From: Vulgatibacter sp035565615
Lineage (GTDB): Bacteria; Myxococcota; Myxococcia; Myxococcales; Vulgatibacteraceae
Direction: 5' to 3'
Assembly: GCA_035565615.1 (NCBI GenBank)
Contig: DATMSB010000114.1
Location: forward strand, 1-64,000
DNA length: 64,000 bases
This document shows positions 1-9,311 of this stretch, one piece after another. The translations under genes and the position numbers were made by a program. The number at the start of each line of letters is the position of its first letter. Positions within the stretch are counted from its first letter, which is position 1. The notes below the pieces were generated by a model. The model was not told the DNA's origin. It saw only the letters and a program-made list of their open reading frames with translations, and did no database searches.

Positions 1-2
1 CG

Positions 3-593
3 AGGGCGCAGCTCACGTCCTTCGTCGACGATCTGGGCGAGCACGCGCCTGCGCAGGCGACGAACAGGCTCGCCCTCTTCCACCTCATGGACGAGACGGC
101 CGCCGGGCGATCCGCCGCGGCGATGAAGGCGCTGGAGCGGATCGGCGAGGATCTGGGCACGGCGGTGCTGCGGTGCGACGAGGCCGACGGCGCGCTGCCC
201 CCGCCCGCGGACAAGTTCTCCCTGGCCGACATGCCCGCGGCGCTGGAGTACATGGCGCAGCGGGTCCCAACCCAGAAGCAGCGGGTGTTGCTCCGCCGCA
301 CCAGGGACGAGGGGAAGGCGCTGCTTCGGAAGGTGATCGATCGGCGCGAGGATCTGCACGCGCTGGTCGAGGTGGCGGAGCGCTGCGAGGGCAGCGCCAA
401 GGAGCTCGCCTGGTACGAGGGCGCGCCGCCGGGATCCGAGGCCTACGCCAAGTCCCTGGTGGCGGCGAAGAAGACCCGCGCGTGCCTGCAGGATCTGATG
501 AGGCGGGTGGACGCGTTCCAGCACCAGGCCGAGGCGTGCGCGCGCTACCTCGAGAAGGCGTCGAGCGCGCTGCAGGAGGCGTTCTCCCGATGA
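3..593 (+). CDS. Hypothetical helical protein, 5' end outside the window
   Basis: The reading frame is already open at base 3 and runs to a TGA at 591-593, so the true start lies upstream of the window; an internal ATG at 87 would give only 168 residues. The product is soluble, rich in Ala, Glu, Arg and Leu, and looks mostly alpha-helical or coiled coil, with no signal peptide or membrane segment in the visible part. I recognise no family. Its stop overlaps the start of the next gene (ATGA), which points to co-transcription and translational coupling with the secreted protein downstream. The length cannot be judged because the N-terminus is missing. Confidence 0.6.
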   Translation, partial: RAQLTSFVDDLGEHAPAQATNRLALFHLMDETAAGRSAAAMKALERIGEDLGTAVLRCDEADGALPPPADKFSLADMPAALEYMAQRVPTQKQRVLLRRTRDEGKALLRKVIDRREDLHALVEVAERCEGSAKELAWYEGAPPGSEAYAKSLVAAKKTRACLQDLMRRVDAFQHQAEACARYLEKASSALQEAFSR

Positions 594-1669
594 AGCGCAT
601 GCCGCCAGGCGTCGCGCACCTGCGACCCTTCGCGCTTGGACGGGCGGTTGGGCGAATGGCGCGCTCGTCGCTCGCCCCGGCGCTCCGGCGGATGGCGATG
701 GCGTCGCTGGTCGCCGCCCTGGCGCTGACGGCACATCGCACCGCCGCTTCGTCGCTCTCCTTCCAGGACGCGCAGCTCGAGATCTCCGCCCTGGGCGGCA
801 CGGCGGTCGAGGCGATCCGCGAGGCGTGCGTGGGGCGGTCCCCGGCGTCGGAGCGCCCGAGCCTCGTCGAGGCGGTCCAGTCCCTCGAGGTGAAGGACCG
901 CTCCGCGGAGCTGGTGCGAGAAGGGCGGGCGCTCGCGAGCGCGATCCTCCAGGCGATCGAGTCGCGGGACGGCGCGATCCGCTCGTGCCAGGTGGCGTTC
1001 GAGCGCTGGCGCACGGCGCTCGCCTACGGCGACCCCACCGATCCGGCGGACGTGGCGGAGGAGGCGAGGCGCTGCCACGCCCGGCTCCGCGGGGAGGAGG
1101 GCGCGATCGAGTCGCAGGCGCGGGCGTGCGTGAACCTCCGCCACGAGCTGATCCGCAGGCTCGCGGGCCTCCCCTCGCCGGTGCCGTTCGGCCTGGGCTC
1201 TCGCGGCAACCTGAACGTGAGCGATCTCGGTGCGCTCCTGGGGCGGTGCAAGGACGACGAGGACGGGCTGCGCTGCGACCTCGCTCCCGAAGCGCTGGAG
1301 GAGCGGGCATGGCTGGGGCAGGGCAACCTCCTTGGCTGGGCGACCTTCGTGAAGCGCGACGGGGAGCTGCGCCTCGGCTCGCTGTTCGTCTACCGCGTCG
1401 CCGACACCTGCTCGGACGCGGCGGCGACGGTCTCGCAGTGGTGGGGGAGGCTGGAGAAGCTCGCGGGGCCGACGCCGAGCGCCGCCCATCGCCTCCAGCA
1501 CGATCGCCTCTGCACCCAGATCCGCTCCGCCCTCCAGATCGGTAGCCACAGGTTCGTCACCGGGACCGACGAGCTCGGCACCTCCGGCAGGTACGTGGCG
1601 TTCGTCGAGATCACCTCGGAGCTCTGGGACCGCCAGCCCGTCCGCCAGAAGTTCGACCACTACGACTGA
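590..1669 (+). CDS. Hypothetical secreted protein with N-terminal signal segment
   Basis: A 359-residue protein starting at an ATG that overlaps the upstream stop by four bases. The N-terminus is Arg-rich and followed by a hydrophobic Ala/Leu stretch ending near AHRTAASS (residues about 40-57), which suggests export, although the signal is longer than usual; an ATG at 656 would give a more conventional signal peptide. The mature part has several Cys residues (for example in EACVGR, RSCQ, RRCHAR, GRCKDDEDGLRCD), consistent with disulphides in the periplasm. I do not recognise a family and assign no function. It is followed by a strong hairpin before a convergent gene, so it probably ends its operon. 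Confidence 0.6.
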   Translation: MKRMPPGVAHLRPFALGRAVGRMARSSLAPALRRMAMASLVAALALTAHRTAASSLSFQDAQLEISALGGTAVEAIREACVGRSPASERPSLVEAVQSLEVKDRSAELVREGRALASAILQAIESRDGAIRSCQVAFERWRTALAYGDPTDPADVAEEARRCHARLRGEEGAIESQARACVNLRHELIRRLAGLPSPVPFGLGSRGNLNVSDLGALLGRCKDDEDGLRCDLAPEALEERAWLGQGNLLGWATFVKRDGELRLGSLFVYRVADTCSDAAATVSQWWGRLEKLAGPTPSAAHRLQHDRLCTQIRSALQIGSHRFVTGTDELGTSGRYVAFVEITSELWDRQPVRQKFDHYD

Positions 1670-1702
1670 GGCGGCGCTGGGCCGGGGACCTTTCCAAAAC
1701 GA

Positions 1703-1736
1703 CCGCGCCCCTCGGCCGTGCGGGCGAGGGGCGCGG
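1703..1736. terminator. Perfect 12-bp hairpin between convergent genes
   Basis: Bases 1703-1714 and 1725-1736 are perfect inverted repeats (12 bp, GC-rich) separated by a 10-base loop, in the 91-bp gap between two convergent genes. On the minus strand the stem is followed after three bases by TTTT, so it fits an intrinsic terminator best for the lipoprotein gene at 1761-2921. On the plus strand there is no clear T run. Confidence 0.5.
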
Positions 1737-1760
1737 AGAGAGTGCTTCTCGGATCCCGAA

Positions 1761-2921
1761 TCAGTCGAGCAGCTCGGTGTGCAGCGTCACGAGGTAGGTC
1801 GAGCGGGCCGCACCGCCGTCGGGCGTGCCGATCCAGGCCTCGACCTTCAGCTCGCAGGTCGCCGGGCGGCTGATCGTTCGATCCATCTGGAAGAGGAAGC
1901 CGACCTGCTGCCCATGACCGCTCTCGACGGCCTCGAAGGTTCCGACCTTCTCCGTGTCCGTCGCGGAAGGCGTGTAGGACGTGGCGGGCGCGAACACGCC
2001 GTTGCAGTCGGACGACGAGAGCTTCCACTCGATGTCCGCGGTGTAGGGGTTGGGGTTGTTCGCCTTCAGCGTGCCGTACACCCAGGTGCCCTCGTTGTCG
2101 TTGAGGGTCCGCAGCTTCCCGTCGAGCGTCGGCGCGAAGTTGAAGGAGACGCTGGCCTCCATGGTCCCGTGCGCGGTGGCGACGAACGGAATGCTCATCT
2201 CGGCGACGTTGCCGTCGGCGTCGGTGACGACCAGGACGAAGCCCTGATCGGACGCCCAGCTCGGCGCCCGCATGTTGATGTAGCCCTTCTCGTTCGAGGT
2301 GAAGGTCGCCGGAACGACGCTCTCGGTCGTCCAGTGGTATTTCGGATCGAGCCCGCCCCAGTTCCGGGAGGAGAGCGTGTAGGGGCCGGTTCCGCCGCCG
2401 ACGTTCACCCCGATGGTCGTGACGAGGCCCGTCGGGATCGGCGCACGCAGCCAGGAGAGCGAGCTGAAGAACGGCGCGACCCACTCGCGATCGCGCTGCT
2501 GGTTCACGAAGAGGGCGAGCACGACCGTCTCGTTCTCCTCGATGTCGACGATGGCCGGCTCGGACACCACGGTGGAAGGCGAGATGCCCGCCTTCATCTG
2601 CACGAGGGCGATGGCGGAGTAGGGGCCGGTGGGGAGAAAGGTCCTGGAGCCTTCCCACCAGGAGTTGGTCCCGTTGCGGGTGAGGGTGAACTGAATGATC
2701 TGCCGCCCGTCGATCGGCTCGATGGGGGTCAGCACCACGTCGACCTTCTCCACGTCATCGAGGAAGGAGAAGTTCTCCCCCGGCGCCGTCAGCGCCGACA
2801 CCTGGACGTCGAGGCTTCCGTACGCGTCGGTGGCCTCGACCACCCCGTCGTCCATGCCACACGCCGCGAAGCCGAACCCCATCACCGACGTCGCTGCGAG
2901 AGCGAGCAACTTCCTCGTCAT
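1761..2921 (-). CDS. Hypothetical lipoprotein
   Basis: A 386-residue protein with a classical lipoprotein signal: Met-Thr-Arg-Lys, a hydrophobic stretch and the lipobox GFAAC, placing the lipidated Cys near residue 21. The mature part is Ser/Thr/Val-rich with predicted beta strands and resembles the secreted beta-sandwich lipoproteins common in myxobacteria, but I recognise no named family. The start is well supported: AGGAGG lies seven bases upstream of the ATG. It stands alone, with a hairpin terminator after its stop, and is divided from the helicase gene upstream by about 180 bp. An envelope location is inferred from the lipobox; the function is unknown. Confidence 0.7.
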   Translation of the reverse strand: MTRKLLALAATSVMGFGFAACGMDDGVVEATDAYGSLDVQVSALTAPGENFSFLDDVEKVDVVLTPIEPIDGRQIIQFTLTRNGTNSWWEGSRTFLPTGPYSAIALVQMKAGISPSTVVSEPAIVDIEENETVVLALFVNQQRDREWVAPFFSSLSWLRAPIPTGLVTTIGVNVGGGTGPYTLSSRNWGGLDPKYHWTTESVVPATFTSNEKGYINMRAPSWASDQGFVLVVTDADGNVAEMSIPFVATAHGTMEASVSFNFAPTLDGKLRTLNDNEGTWVYGTLKANNPNPYTADIEWKLSSSDCNGVFAPATSYTPSATDTEKVGTFEAVESGHGQQVGFLFQMDRTISRPATCELKVEAWIGTPDGGAARSTYLVTLHTELLD

Positions 2922-3024
2922 CTTCGAACCTCCTGAAAAAAAGAAGGATCCACCCCGAGCTTCGAACCTCGGTGTGGGCGCTTATGCCACCGGGTGGGAG
3001 AGCGTCGCCATCACAGGATCGTGT

Positions 3025-3052
3025 GTCGTTGGCTCATGGTCGTTGAGTCATG
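3025..3052. repeat. Two tandem 14-bp imperfect copies
   Basis: GTCGTTGGCTCATG at 3025-3038 is followed directly by GTCGTTGAGTCATG at 3039-3052 (two mismatches). The pair lies in the gap between the helicase stop and the lipoprotein start, upstream of the lipoprotein gene, so a protein-binding site is possible. Two copies are too few to be sure it is more than chance. Confidence 0.3.
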
Positions 3053-3100
3053 GGAGCTGGCTCGTCGCCCCGAACGACCCGACGATCCTCGCGGCCCTCG

Positions 3101-6100
3101 TCAGACGGACGACTCGATGAGGTGCACGAGCTCGTCGGTGCCGAGCGCGCCGGCGTGATCGGCGCCCTCCAGGATCGACTCGACCAGCTCGCGCTTGTGC
3201 GCGTGGAGCGAGAGGATGCGCTCCTCGATCGTCCCGTGGGAGACGAGGCGGATCACGGTGACGGGCCGGGTCTGCCCGATGCGATGGGCGCGGTCGGAGG
3301 CCTGATCCTCGACGGCCGGATTCCACCACGGATCGAGGTGGAGGACGAAGTCGGCGGCGGTGAGGTTGAGGCCGAAGCCGCCGGCCTTGAGCGAGATGAG
3401 GAAGTGATCCGCCTCGCCGGACTGGAAGGCGTCGACCAGCTCCTGCCGCCTGGCGCCAGGGGTCTGCCCGTCCAGATAGAGCACCCGCAGGCCCGCCGCC
3501 TCGAGCGCTTCTCGCACGAGGCCGAGGTGCTTGGTGAACTGGCTGAACACCAGCGCCCGATGGCCCTCGGCGCGAAGCTCCGCGAGCAGCTCCACCGCGC
3601 GCTCGAGCTTGGACGAGGGCACGGCCGAGTCGGGGTCGTAGAGGGCCGGGTGGCACGCGGCGAGGCGAAGACGGGTGATGGCCGCGAGGACCTCGAAGCG
3701 CGCCTTCGCCGGCGGCATCGATCCGGCCAACCCCTTGATCCGCGCCACCGCCGCGAGGCGCGCCTGCTCGTAGAGCTCGCGCTCGGTCCTCGACAGCTCC
3801 ACGAGCTCGTCGACCTCGGTCCGCGCGGGGAGCTCCGAGGCGACCTCCAGCTTGGTGCGGCGCAGGAGGAAGGGCCGGAAGATCCGGGAGAGCGCGGCCT
3901 TGCGATCGGCGTCGCCGTCCCGCTCGATCGCGAGGCCGAAGCGGTGGCGGAACTGCTCCCAGCTCCCCAGCAGGCCCGGCACCGTCACCCGAAAGAGGCT
4001 CCACAGCTCGCCCACGTGGTTCTCCAGCGGCGTCCCGCTCAGCGCCACGCGGACGTCGGCCTGCAGCGCCCGCGCCGCCTTGGCGCGCTCGGTCTGCGGG
4101 TTCTTGATCGCCTGCGCCTCGTCGAGGACGAGGGTCGAGAACCGCCTCCCGCAGAGGAGCTCCCGCTCCCGCGCGAGGTAGGTGTAGCTGACGACGAGGA
4201 CGTCCCGCGGGCCGAGCCCCGCGACGGTGGCGGCGCGATCGCCTTCGCCGAAGATCACCGGGCGCAAGGGAGGGGCGAAGCGCGCCGCCTCGCGGACCCA
4301 GTTGCCGCAGACGGAGGTGGGCGCGACCACGAGGGCGGGACCCTCCTCCATGCGGTGGACGAGGAGCGCCAGCGCCTGGACGGTCTTGCCGAGGCCCATG
4401 TCGTCGGCAAGGCAGCCGCCGCCGCCCCACGCCGCCAGCCGCGCCAGCCAGCGGAAGCCGTCCACCTGGTAGGGACGCAAGGTCGCCCGCAGCCCCTCCG
4501 GCACCTCGGGCTCGAAGCTCGCCGCTTCGCGCATCCGCTCGAGCATGGTGCGCAGCTCGAGGGCCGCCTCCAGCTCGCCGCCGCCGTCGACGAGGGCCTC
4601 GAGCGACGGGAGCGCCGCGAGGGACGCCTCGAGGCCTCCCCGCGAGGAGAAGGTCTGGTCGGCGGCCAGGGCGAGGCGCTCGCGGAGCTCGTCGCCCAGG
4701 GCGACCCAGGTGTCGCCCGAGACCTGCACGTAGCGGGCGCCGCGCCGGGCGGCGTCGAGGGCCTCGGCGATCCGGAGCTGCACGTCGTCGACCTCGATCT
4801 CGCCGTCGAGGCCGAGCCAGTCGCGGCGCGAGGCGAGGCGCAGGGAGACGTTCCCCGTGGTGGCGGCCCTCGTCACCCTCCAGCGATCGGAGCGCCACTC
4901 CACCCGCAGCGACTCGCTCGTCGGCAGCTCGCCCAGGCGCGCGAGGAGGTCGAGGGCGGCGTCGCCGTCGCGGACCCACGAGAACGATCCCGCTTCCGCG
5001 TCCTCCAGATCGAGCGCCCGCTGCACGGCGCCCGCCGCTGCCAGCTCCGCGGTGAAGCTGCGGCGCACGAAGATCCGGCGCCGATCGATCGAGCCGGACA
5101 GCACTTCGCCCCCCTGCCCCGGGACCAGCGCGGCGCCGCCGGGCGCCGGGGCGACGAGGAGCTGCACGGCGAGCGACACCGGACCTCGGCGCTCCACTCG
5201 CACCACCACCACGTCCCGGGCCGGGACCTCGTCGCCGAGGAGGCCCTCCGGGATCCGCATCGGCACGAGGGCCGCGAGCCTCGACGCCCGCTCCAGGACG
5301 GCGTGGGCCGCCTCCGCCGGGAACGCGCCGCCCCCCAGCGCCAGGAGCACCTCGCGGACCTTCGGGTCGACCCTGGCGACGAGGCAGCGGGCGGAGGGCT
5401 CGTCGAGGAGCACCACCGCGCCGTCGAAGGAGGAGGAGCGGAGCTGGGGGAGGATCGCTTCGGCAGGCGCGGCCGCCCCTTCGATCCAAGGGACGATGCG
5501 GACCGAGTCGCCGCGCTCCTCGACGGCGAGGCGGAGCGCAGCGGCGCGCAGGTCCAGCCTGCGGAGGGGCGGGCCCGAGAGGAAGACGTGGGGGTGGCCG
5601 CAGAGCTCCAGCAGGGCCTGCCGCGCGACGGCCTCGCGGGCGTGATCGGGCTGCCAGCCCTGCTGTCCCTGGAGCATCCGCACCACCCGCCGGTCGCGGG
5701 GATCGGCCACCTCGCCGAGGTCGTGGTGCCGCAGCGGCACCCCCGCGGAGAACCTCCCGCTCTTGAGGCGCCGCTGGACGATCACCGCCACCTCGGGGAC
5801 GCCGGTGGCCGAGGGCGTGAGTCTCCACGCGATCCGGGTGTCGGCCTCGTCGCCCGCGATCGGGCCCGCCTCGAGCCGCGCGAGGGCCGCGTCCAGGCGG
5901 CCCAGCGCGCGCTGCCAGTCCGGCGCGCCAATGGCGGCGCGGAGCTCGTTCCGCAGGGAGGAGGATGGATCGAGGAGCCCCGCCAGGAGCGCGTCCAGCG
6001 CCGGCGCGACGTGGGGGCAGGCGAAGGCGCGGCAGGAGCACCAGGGCTCGGGCGGACCGGCGAGCTTGAACGTGACGGCGTGCTCGGCGCCGGCTCGCCA

Positions 6101-6631
6101 CGGGTTGGAGCCGGCGACCTCGACGAAGATCTGCAGGCGCGACGGATCCTCGTGGAAGGCCCAGCGCAGGAGCCTGCTCTTGCGGGGGACGCCCCGCGCG
6201 GCGGCGAAGCGGGCCCGCCGCAGGCGCACGAGGAGGGGGTCGAGGACGCGGTCGCCGGTGGGCGCCTCCGCCCACCACGCCTCGATCGCCTCCGCCGATC
6301 GACCCAGGCCGAGCCTGGCGAACGCCTTGTGATCCAGCCAGGTGCGTACCGCCTCCTGCGCGAGGCCGAACCCGCGGCCACCCAGTCGCACGCGCAGGCG
6401 GGAGAGCCCCTCCGGCGACGGCGTGGCCAGCTCCTCCATGGTCGCCAGGGCGTCGCGCAGCGCCCCGGCGGCCGGCTCGTCCTCCAGGCCGACGAGCGCC
6501 AGCATCGCCGGATCGCCCAGCTCCGCCTCGATGCCGGCGGCGCGCGCCCACCGGCGCAGCGCCTCACCGCTCTCCCAGCGGGCGTCGAAGAGGGAGGAGA
6601 GTCGGTCGGTCGGGGCGGGGTCGGGGCGCAA
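3101..6631 (-). CDS. SWIM zinc-finger SNF2-family helicase
   Basis: A protein of about 1176 residues and a member of the SNF2/Swi2 ATPase family that translocates on double-stranded DNA. A SWIM zinc-binding motif (CSCRAFACPH, near residue 200) lies N-terminal. The ATPase core has Walker A in DDMGLGKT (about 745), a DEAQ box in VLDEAQAIKNP (about 837) and motif VI in SDRAHRIGQ (about 1112). Together this is the SWIM-SNF2 arrangement frequent in myxobacteria, with a likely role in DNA repair or transcription remodelling. The start is uncertain: the frame stays open upstream into the neighbouring gene with no good ATG, so I chose TTG at 6631, which lacks a clear ribosome binding site. The nearest ATG upstream (7105) would overlap the next gene by about 400 bp. 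Confidence 0.85.
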   Translation of the reverse strand: MRPDPAPTDRLSSLFDARWESGEALRRWARAAGIEAELGDPAMLALVGLEDEPAAGALRDALATMEELATPSPEGLSRLRVRLGGRGFGLAQEAVRTWLDHKAFARLGLGRSAEAIEAWWAEAPTGDRVLDPLLVRLRRARFAAARGVPRKSRLLRWAFHEDPSRLQIFVEVAGSNPWRAGAEHAVTFKLAGPPEPWCSCRAFACPHVAPALDALLAGLLDPSSSLRNELRAAIGAPDWQRALGRLDAALARLEAGPIAGDEADTRIAWRLTPSATGVPEVAVIVQRRLKSGRFSAGVPLRHHDLGEVADPRDRRVVRMLQGQQGWQPDHAREAVARQALLELCGHPHVFLSGPPLRRLDLRAAALRLAVEERGDSVRIVPWIEGAAAPAEAILPQLRSSSFDGAVVLLDEPSARCLVARVDPKVREVLLALGGGAFPAEAAHAVLERASRLAALVPMRIPEGLLGDEVPARDVVVVRVERRGPVSLAVQLLVAPAPGGAALVPGQGGEVLSGSIDRRRIFVRRSFTAELAAAGAVQRALDLEDAEAGSFSWVRDGDAALDLLARLGELPTSESLRVEWRSDRWRVTRAATTGNVSLRLASRRDWLGLDGEIEVDDVQLRIAEALDAARRGARYVQVSGDTWVALGDELRERLALAADQTFSSRGGLEASLAALPSLEALVDGGGELEAALELRTMLERMREAASFEPEVPEGLRATLRPYQVDGFRWLARLAAWGGGGCLADDMGLGKTVQALALLVHRMEEGPALVVAPTSVCGNWVREAARFAPPLRPVIFGEGDRAATVAGLGPRDVLVVSYTYLARERELLCGRRFSTLVLDEAQAIKNPQTERAKAARALQADVRVALSGTPLENHVGELWSLFRVTVPGLLGSWEQFRHRFGLAIERDGDADRKAALSRIFRPFLLRRTKLEVASELPARTEVDELVELSRTERELYEQARLAAVARIKGLAGSMPPAKARFEVLAAITRLRLAACHPALYDPDSAVPSSKLERAVELLAELRAEGHRALVFSQFTKHLGLVREALEAAGLRVLYLDGQTPGARRQELVDAFQSGEADHFLISLKAGGFGLNLTAADFVLHLDPWWNPAVEDQASDRAHRIGQTRPVTVIRLVSHGTIEERILSLHAHKRELVESILEGADHAGALGTDELVHLIESSV

Positions 6632-6707
6632 GGTCTTTGGCTCGGGGGGAGACGGCGTTCCTACCAGAACTGCCGGCGCCCGTGGTTCACTCGCGACGCG
6701 GCCGGGC

Positions 6708-7202
6708 TCAAGCGAACCGGGCCAGGGCCGTCGCGGCCAAGCCGGCGAGGAAGGCCAGGTCGATCGCCGCCGCCACCGCCGCGAGGATCCGCGCCCGGCT
6801 CGACGTTTCCCCGGCGCGCTTCGCGAAGGAAAAGAGGGCGTCCAGGGAGACCATGGTGGCGATCGCCGGGACCACGGTGATCCCCAGGATCGCCGCGACG
6901 AACGCTCGCCTCGCCAGCTTGTCGGCGGGGTGCGGCGGCGCGGGGGACGGCTCGTCGGGCTCGTCGTCCCGGAGGACGGGATCCGGCACCACGTGGGGCG
7001 CCGCCAGGATGGCGAGGGCGTCCTTGCGCTCGGCGGGGTCGACCTGGAGGCGCACGCCGCCGACGGCGTTGGAGAGGTGGGGGGCCACGCCGACCAGCCC
7101 ATCATCCAGCACCCGCGCCCGGATCCCGTGCCCCTTCAGGAGGTCCCTGGCGAAGACCGCCTCGTACGGCAGGCCATAGGCCCGGATGGTGATCCACTCC
7201 AC
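6708..7202 (-). CDS. DUF2007-like protein with two membrane segments
   Basis: A 164-residue protein. The first 70 residues (VEWITIRAYGLPYEAVFARD and on) resemble the small DUF2007 'putative signal transducing' domain, with its pattern of a strand, a helix, a G-I turn and a strand. The C-terminal half has two hydrophobic segments (around AAILGITVVPAIATMV and DLAFLAGLAATALA), so the domain is probably anchored in the inner membrane. I chose GTG at 7202 because homologous domains begin at this point. A strong AGGAGG instead sits 24-29 bases upstream, six bases before an in-frame ATC, so a rare ATC start is an alternative. It is divergent from the GGDEF gene. Confidence 0.6.
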   Translation of the reverse strand: MEWITIRAYGLPYEAVFARDLLKGHGIRARVLDDGLVGVAPHLSNAVGGVRLQVDPAERKDALAILAAPHVVPDPVLRDDEPDEPSPAPPHPADKLARRAFVAAILGITVVPAIATMVSLDALFSFAKRAGETSSRARILAAVAAAIDLAFLAGLAATALARFA

Positions 7203-7316
7203 GGCTTCCAGGTGCTCGGCGGCGATGGCGGTCCTCCTTCTCCGTTTTCTCCCACAGACGATACCGCTCCGGCGCCCGCCGGAGGTACCGGGACGCTCGA
7301 TCGAGCCGCCCTGCGC

Positions 7317-7345
7317 TTGCGCTCGCCCGCTTTGCGGCCTATAGG
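7317..7345 (+). promoter_or_regulatory. Candidate sigma-70-type promoter for the GGDEF gene
   Basis: TTGCGC (7317-7322), a 17-base spacer and TATAGG (7340-7345) lie 30 bases upstream of the diguanylate cyclase start, in the 172-bp gap between divergent genes. Spacing is ideal and each box matches the consensus at four or five positions. This is a pattern match only. Confidence 0.35.
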
Positions 7346-7374
7346 GCTGCGGTTTACCTGCACCACGCGGCGAC

Positions 7375-9231
7375 ATGCTCGAAAAGGCATCCTCCTCCCT
7401 CCCAACAGACGTCCCCCCCGCAAACCGGGCCCTCGCGCGGCTGGCTCGGATCGCCACGGCGGCGCTCCACGCCAAGAACGCCCTGGCGATCTCCCGAGAC
7501 GGCGCCGAGGCGCTGGCGATCGGCACCTCCTGCGACGGCCGGCCGCTGGACGAGGCGATGATCGCCTCCCTCGTCGAGATCCGGAGGCCGCTCCTCGTCG
7601 AGGACGCCGACGAGCTGGGGGAGGGCGGCGCGAAGGCGCTCGCCGCCACCCTCGGCGCCCGATCCCTGGTGGCGGTCCCGTTCTCGCAGAAGGACAAGGC
7701 GCGGCACGGGGTGCTCCTGGTCTGCGACGCCAAGCCCCGAGACTGGGGAGGGAAGGCGTTCGCGCTCCTCGAGGATCTGGCGCAAGGGGCGCTCGCCAGG
7801 TGGGCGCTCCTGGAGGAGGTCGCGGCGAGGAAGCAGCGGGAGGAGGAGCTCCTCCTGCTGCAGTCGCTGACCGACGCGATCTTCGGCGCTCCGGACGTGG
7901 CGAGCGCGATCCTCGTCACCCTGCGCCGCGTCTGCGAATTCACCGGCTGGGAGTACGGCGAGGCGTGGCTCCCCGACGAGCACGATGAGCGCCTGGAGAG
8001 CGCGCCGGAGTGGTTCTCGTTCCGGGACGATCCCTTCATCAGCGTGAGCAGGACCCTCACCTTCGGCCGGGGGTACGGCCTGCCCGGGCGGGTCTGGGAG
8101 CAGAAGGTCCCGATCTGGGAGCGGGACATCGCGAGCAGCCGTTCGTACCCGCGGTTGAACCTCGCCGCGTTGGTGGGGATCAAGGCCGCGGTGGGGATCC
8201 CCGTGCTCTTCCAGGGGCGGGTGGTGGCGGTGCTCGTCTTCCACACCACGAGGCTCGTCGAGGAGGACCGCCGCCTCGTCCGCCTCATCTCCACCGTGGC
8301 CTCGGAGCTGGGCGGCGCCGTGGCGGCGAAGCAGGCCGAGGATCGGCTGCGCGATTCCGAGGCGCGGCTCGCCGGTATCCTGGAGGTGGCGGCGGACTCG
8401 ATCGTCTCCATCGACGGCTCGCAGCGGATCACGCTCTTCAACCGCGCCGCCGAGCGGATGTTCGGGTACGAGGCCGAAGAGGTGCTCGGCAGGCCCCTCG
8501 ACATCCTGCTCCCGGAGGACGCGCGCGCGAACCACGTGGGGTACGTGCGCACCTTCGTGGAGTCGGGGCAGACCGCCCGCTTCATGAGAGAGCGGGGCGA
8601 GATCCGCGGCAGGCGCAAGAACGGCGAGATCTTCCCCGCCGAGGCGACCATCTCGGTGCTGCACCTGCGCGGCGAGCCCGTCTGCACCGTGGTCCTGCGC
8701 GACATCACCGCCCGCAAGGAGGCGGAGGCGGCGCTGAAGGCCCAGGCGATCCGCGACGACCTCACCGGCCTCCACAACCGGCGTGGCTTCCTCCTCCTCG
8801 CCGAGCAGAAGCTCCTCGCCGCGCGGCGCTCGGGTGTCTCCTGCGTGCTGCTCTACGTGGACATGGACGGCTTCAAGGCGATAAACGACGAGCTCGGTCA
8901 TCCGGCGGGGGACGCGGCGCTGGTCGAGGTGGCGCAGATCCTGCGCCGCACCTTCCGGGAGTCCGATGTGGTGGCGCGGCTGGGCGGCGACGAGTTCGTG
9001 GTCCTGGCCCGCTGCGACGCCGGTTCGGGGGAGGCGATGCGCGAGCGCCTCCGCGCACACTTCGAGGAGGCGAACGCAGCCTCGTCGCGCAGCCACCCCC
9101 TGTCGCTCAGCATCGGCGTGGCCTCCTGGGATCCGGCGGCGCCGGCGTCGCTCGAGGCGCTGCTCGCGGACGCCGACGCGGCGATGCTCGAGGCGAAGCG
9201 GCGGCGCAAGGCCGGCCTCGCGGGCGCATGA
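7375..9231 (+). CDS. GAF-GAF-PAS-GGDEF diguanylate cyclase
   Basis: A 618-residue sensor enzyme predicted to make cyclic di-GMP from two GTP. Two GAF-like domains (about residues 20-150 and 160-320) are followed by a PAS domain (about 330-455, with RITLFNRAAERMFGYEA) and a GGDEF domain (about 460-615). The active-site loop is intact (LGGDEF, near 538), and an RxxD inhibitory site (RESD) lies exactly five residues before GGDEF, so product feedback inhibition is expected. There is no membrane segment; GAF and PAS domains suggest a cytoplasmic signal. The ATG at 7375 has only a weak ribosome binding site. EPS genes begin about 3 kb downstream, and c-di-GMP often controls EPS, but a link here is inference. 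Confidence 0.88.
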   Translation: MLEKASSSLPTDVPPANRALARLARIATAALHAKNALAISRDGAEALAIGTSCDGRPLDEAMIASLVEIRRPLLVEDADELGEGGAKALAATLGARSLVAVPFSQKDKARHGVLLVCDAKPRDWGGKAFALLEDLAQGALARWALLEEVAARKQREEELLLLQSLTDAIFGAPDVASAILVTLRRVCEFTGWEYGEAWLPDEHDERLESAPEWFSFRDDPFISVSRTLTFGRGYGLPGRVWEQKVPIWERDIASSRSYPRLNLAALVGIKAAVGIPVLFQGRVVAVLVFHTTRLVEEDRRLVRLISTVASELGGAVAAKQAEDRLRDSEARLAGILEVAADSIVSIDGSQRITLFNRAAERMFGYEAEEVLGRPLDILLPEDARANHVGYVRTFVESGQTARFMRERGEIRGRRKNGEIFPAEATISVLHLRGEPVCTVVLRDITARKEAEAALKAQAIRDDLTGLHNRRGFLLLAEQKLLAARRSGVSCVLLYVDMDGFKAINDELGHPAGDAALVEVAQILRRTFRESDVVARLGGDEFVVLARCDAGSGEAMRERLRAHFEEANAASSRSHPLSLSIGVASWDPAAPASLEALLADADAAMLEAKRRRKAGLAGA

Positions 9232-9311
9232 CCCGAAGGGGGAGGCGCCGCGGGCGGTTCCGGGCGCGATAGGATGAGCGCCATCCCCCTTTCCCAGCGA
9301 GTGGAGGCACC

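Noticed and set aside
3050..6880. A 1276-codon open frame on the plus strand opposite the helicase
   Set aside because: It is rich in Arg, Glu, Gly and Ala without domains, and reflects the GC-biased third codon position of the helicase on the other strand.
6708..8777. Long minus-strand frame covering the GGDEF gene
   Set aside because: Only its last 164 codons (from 7202) look like a protein; the rest is antisense to the GAF-PAS-GGDEF coding sequence.
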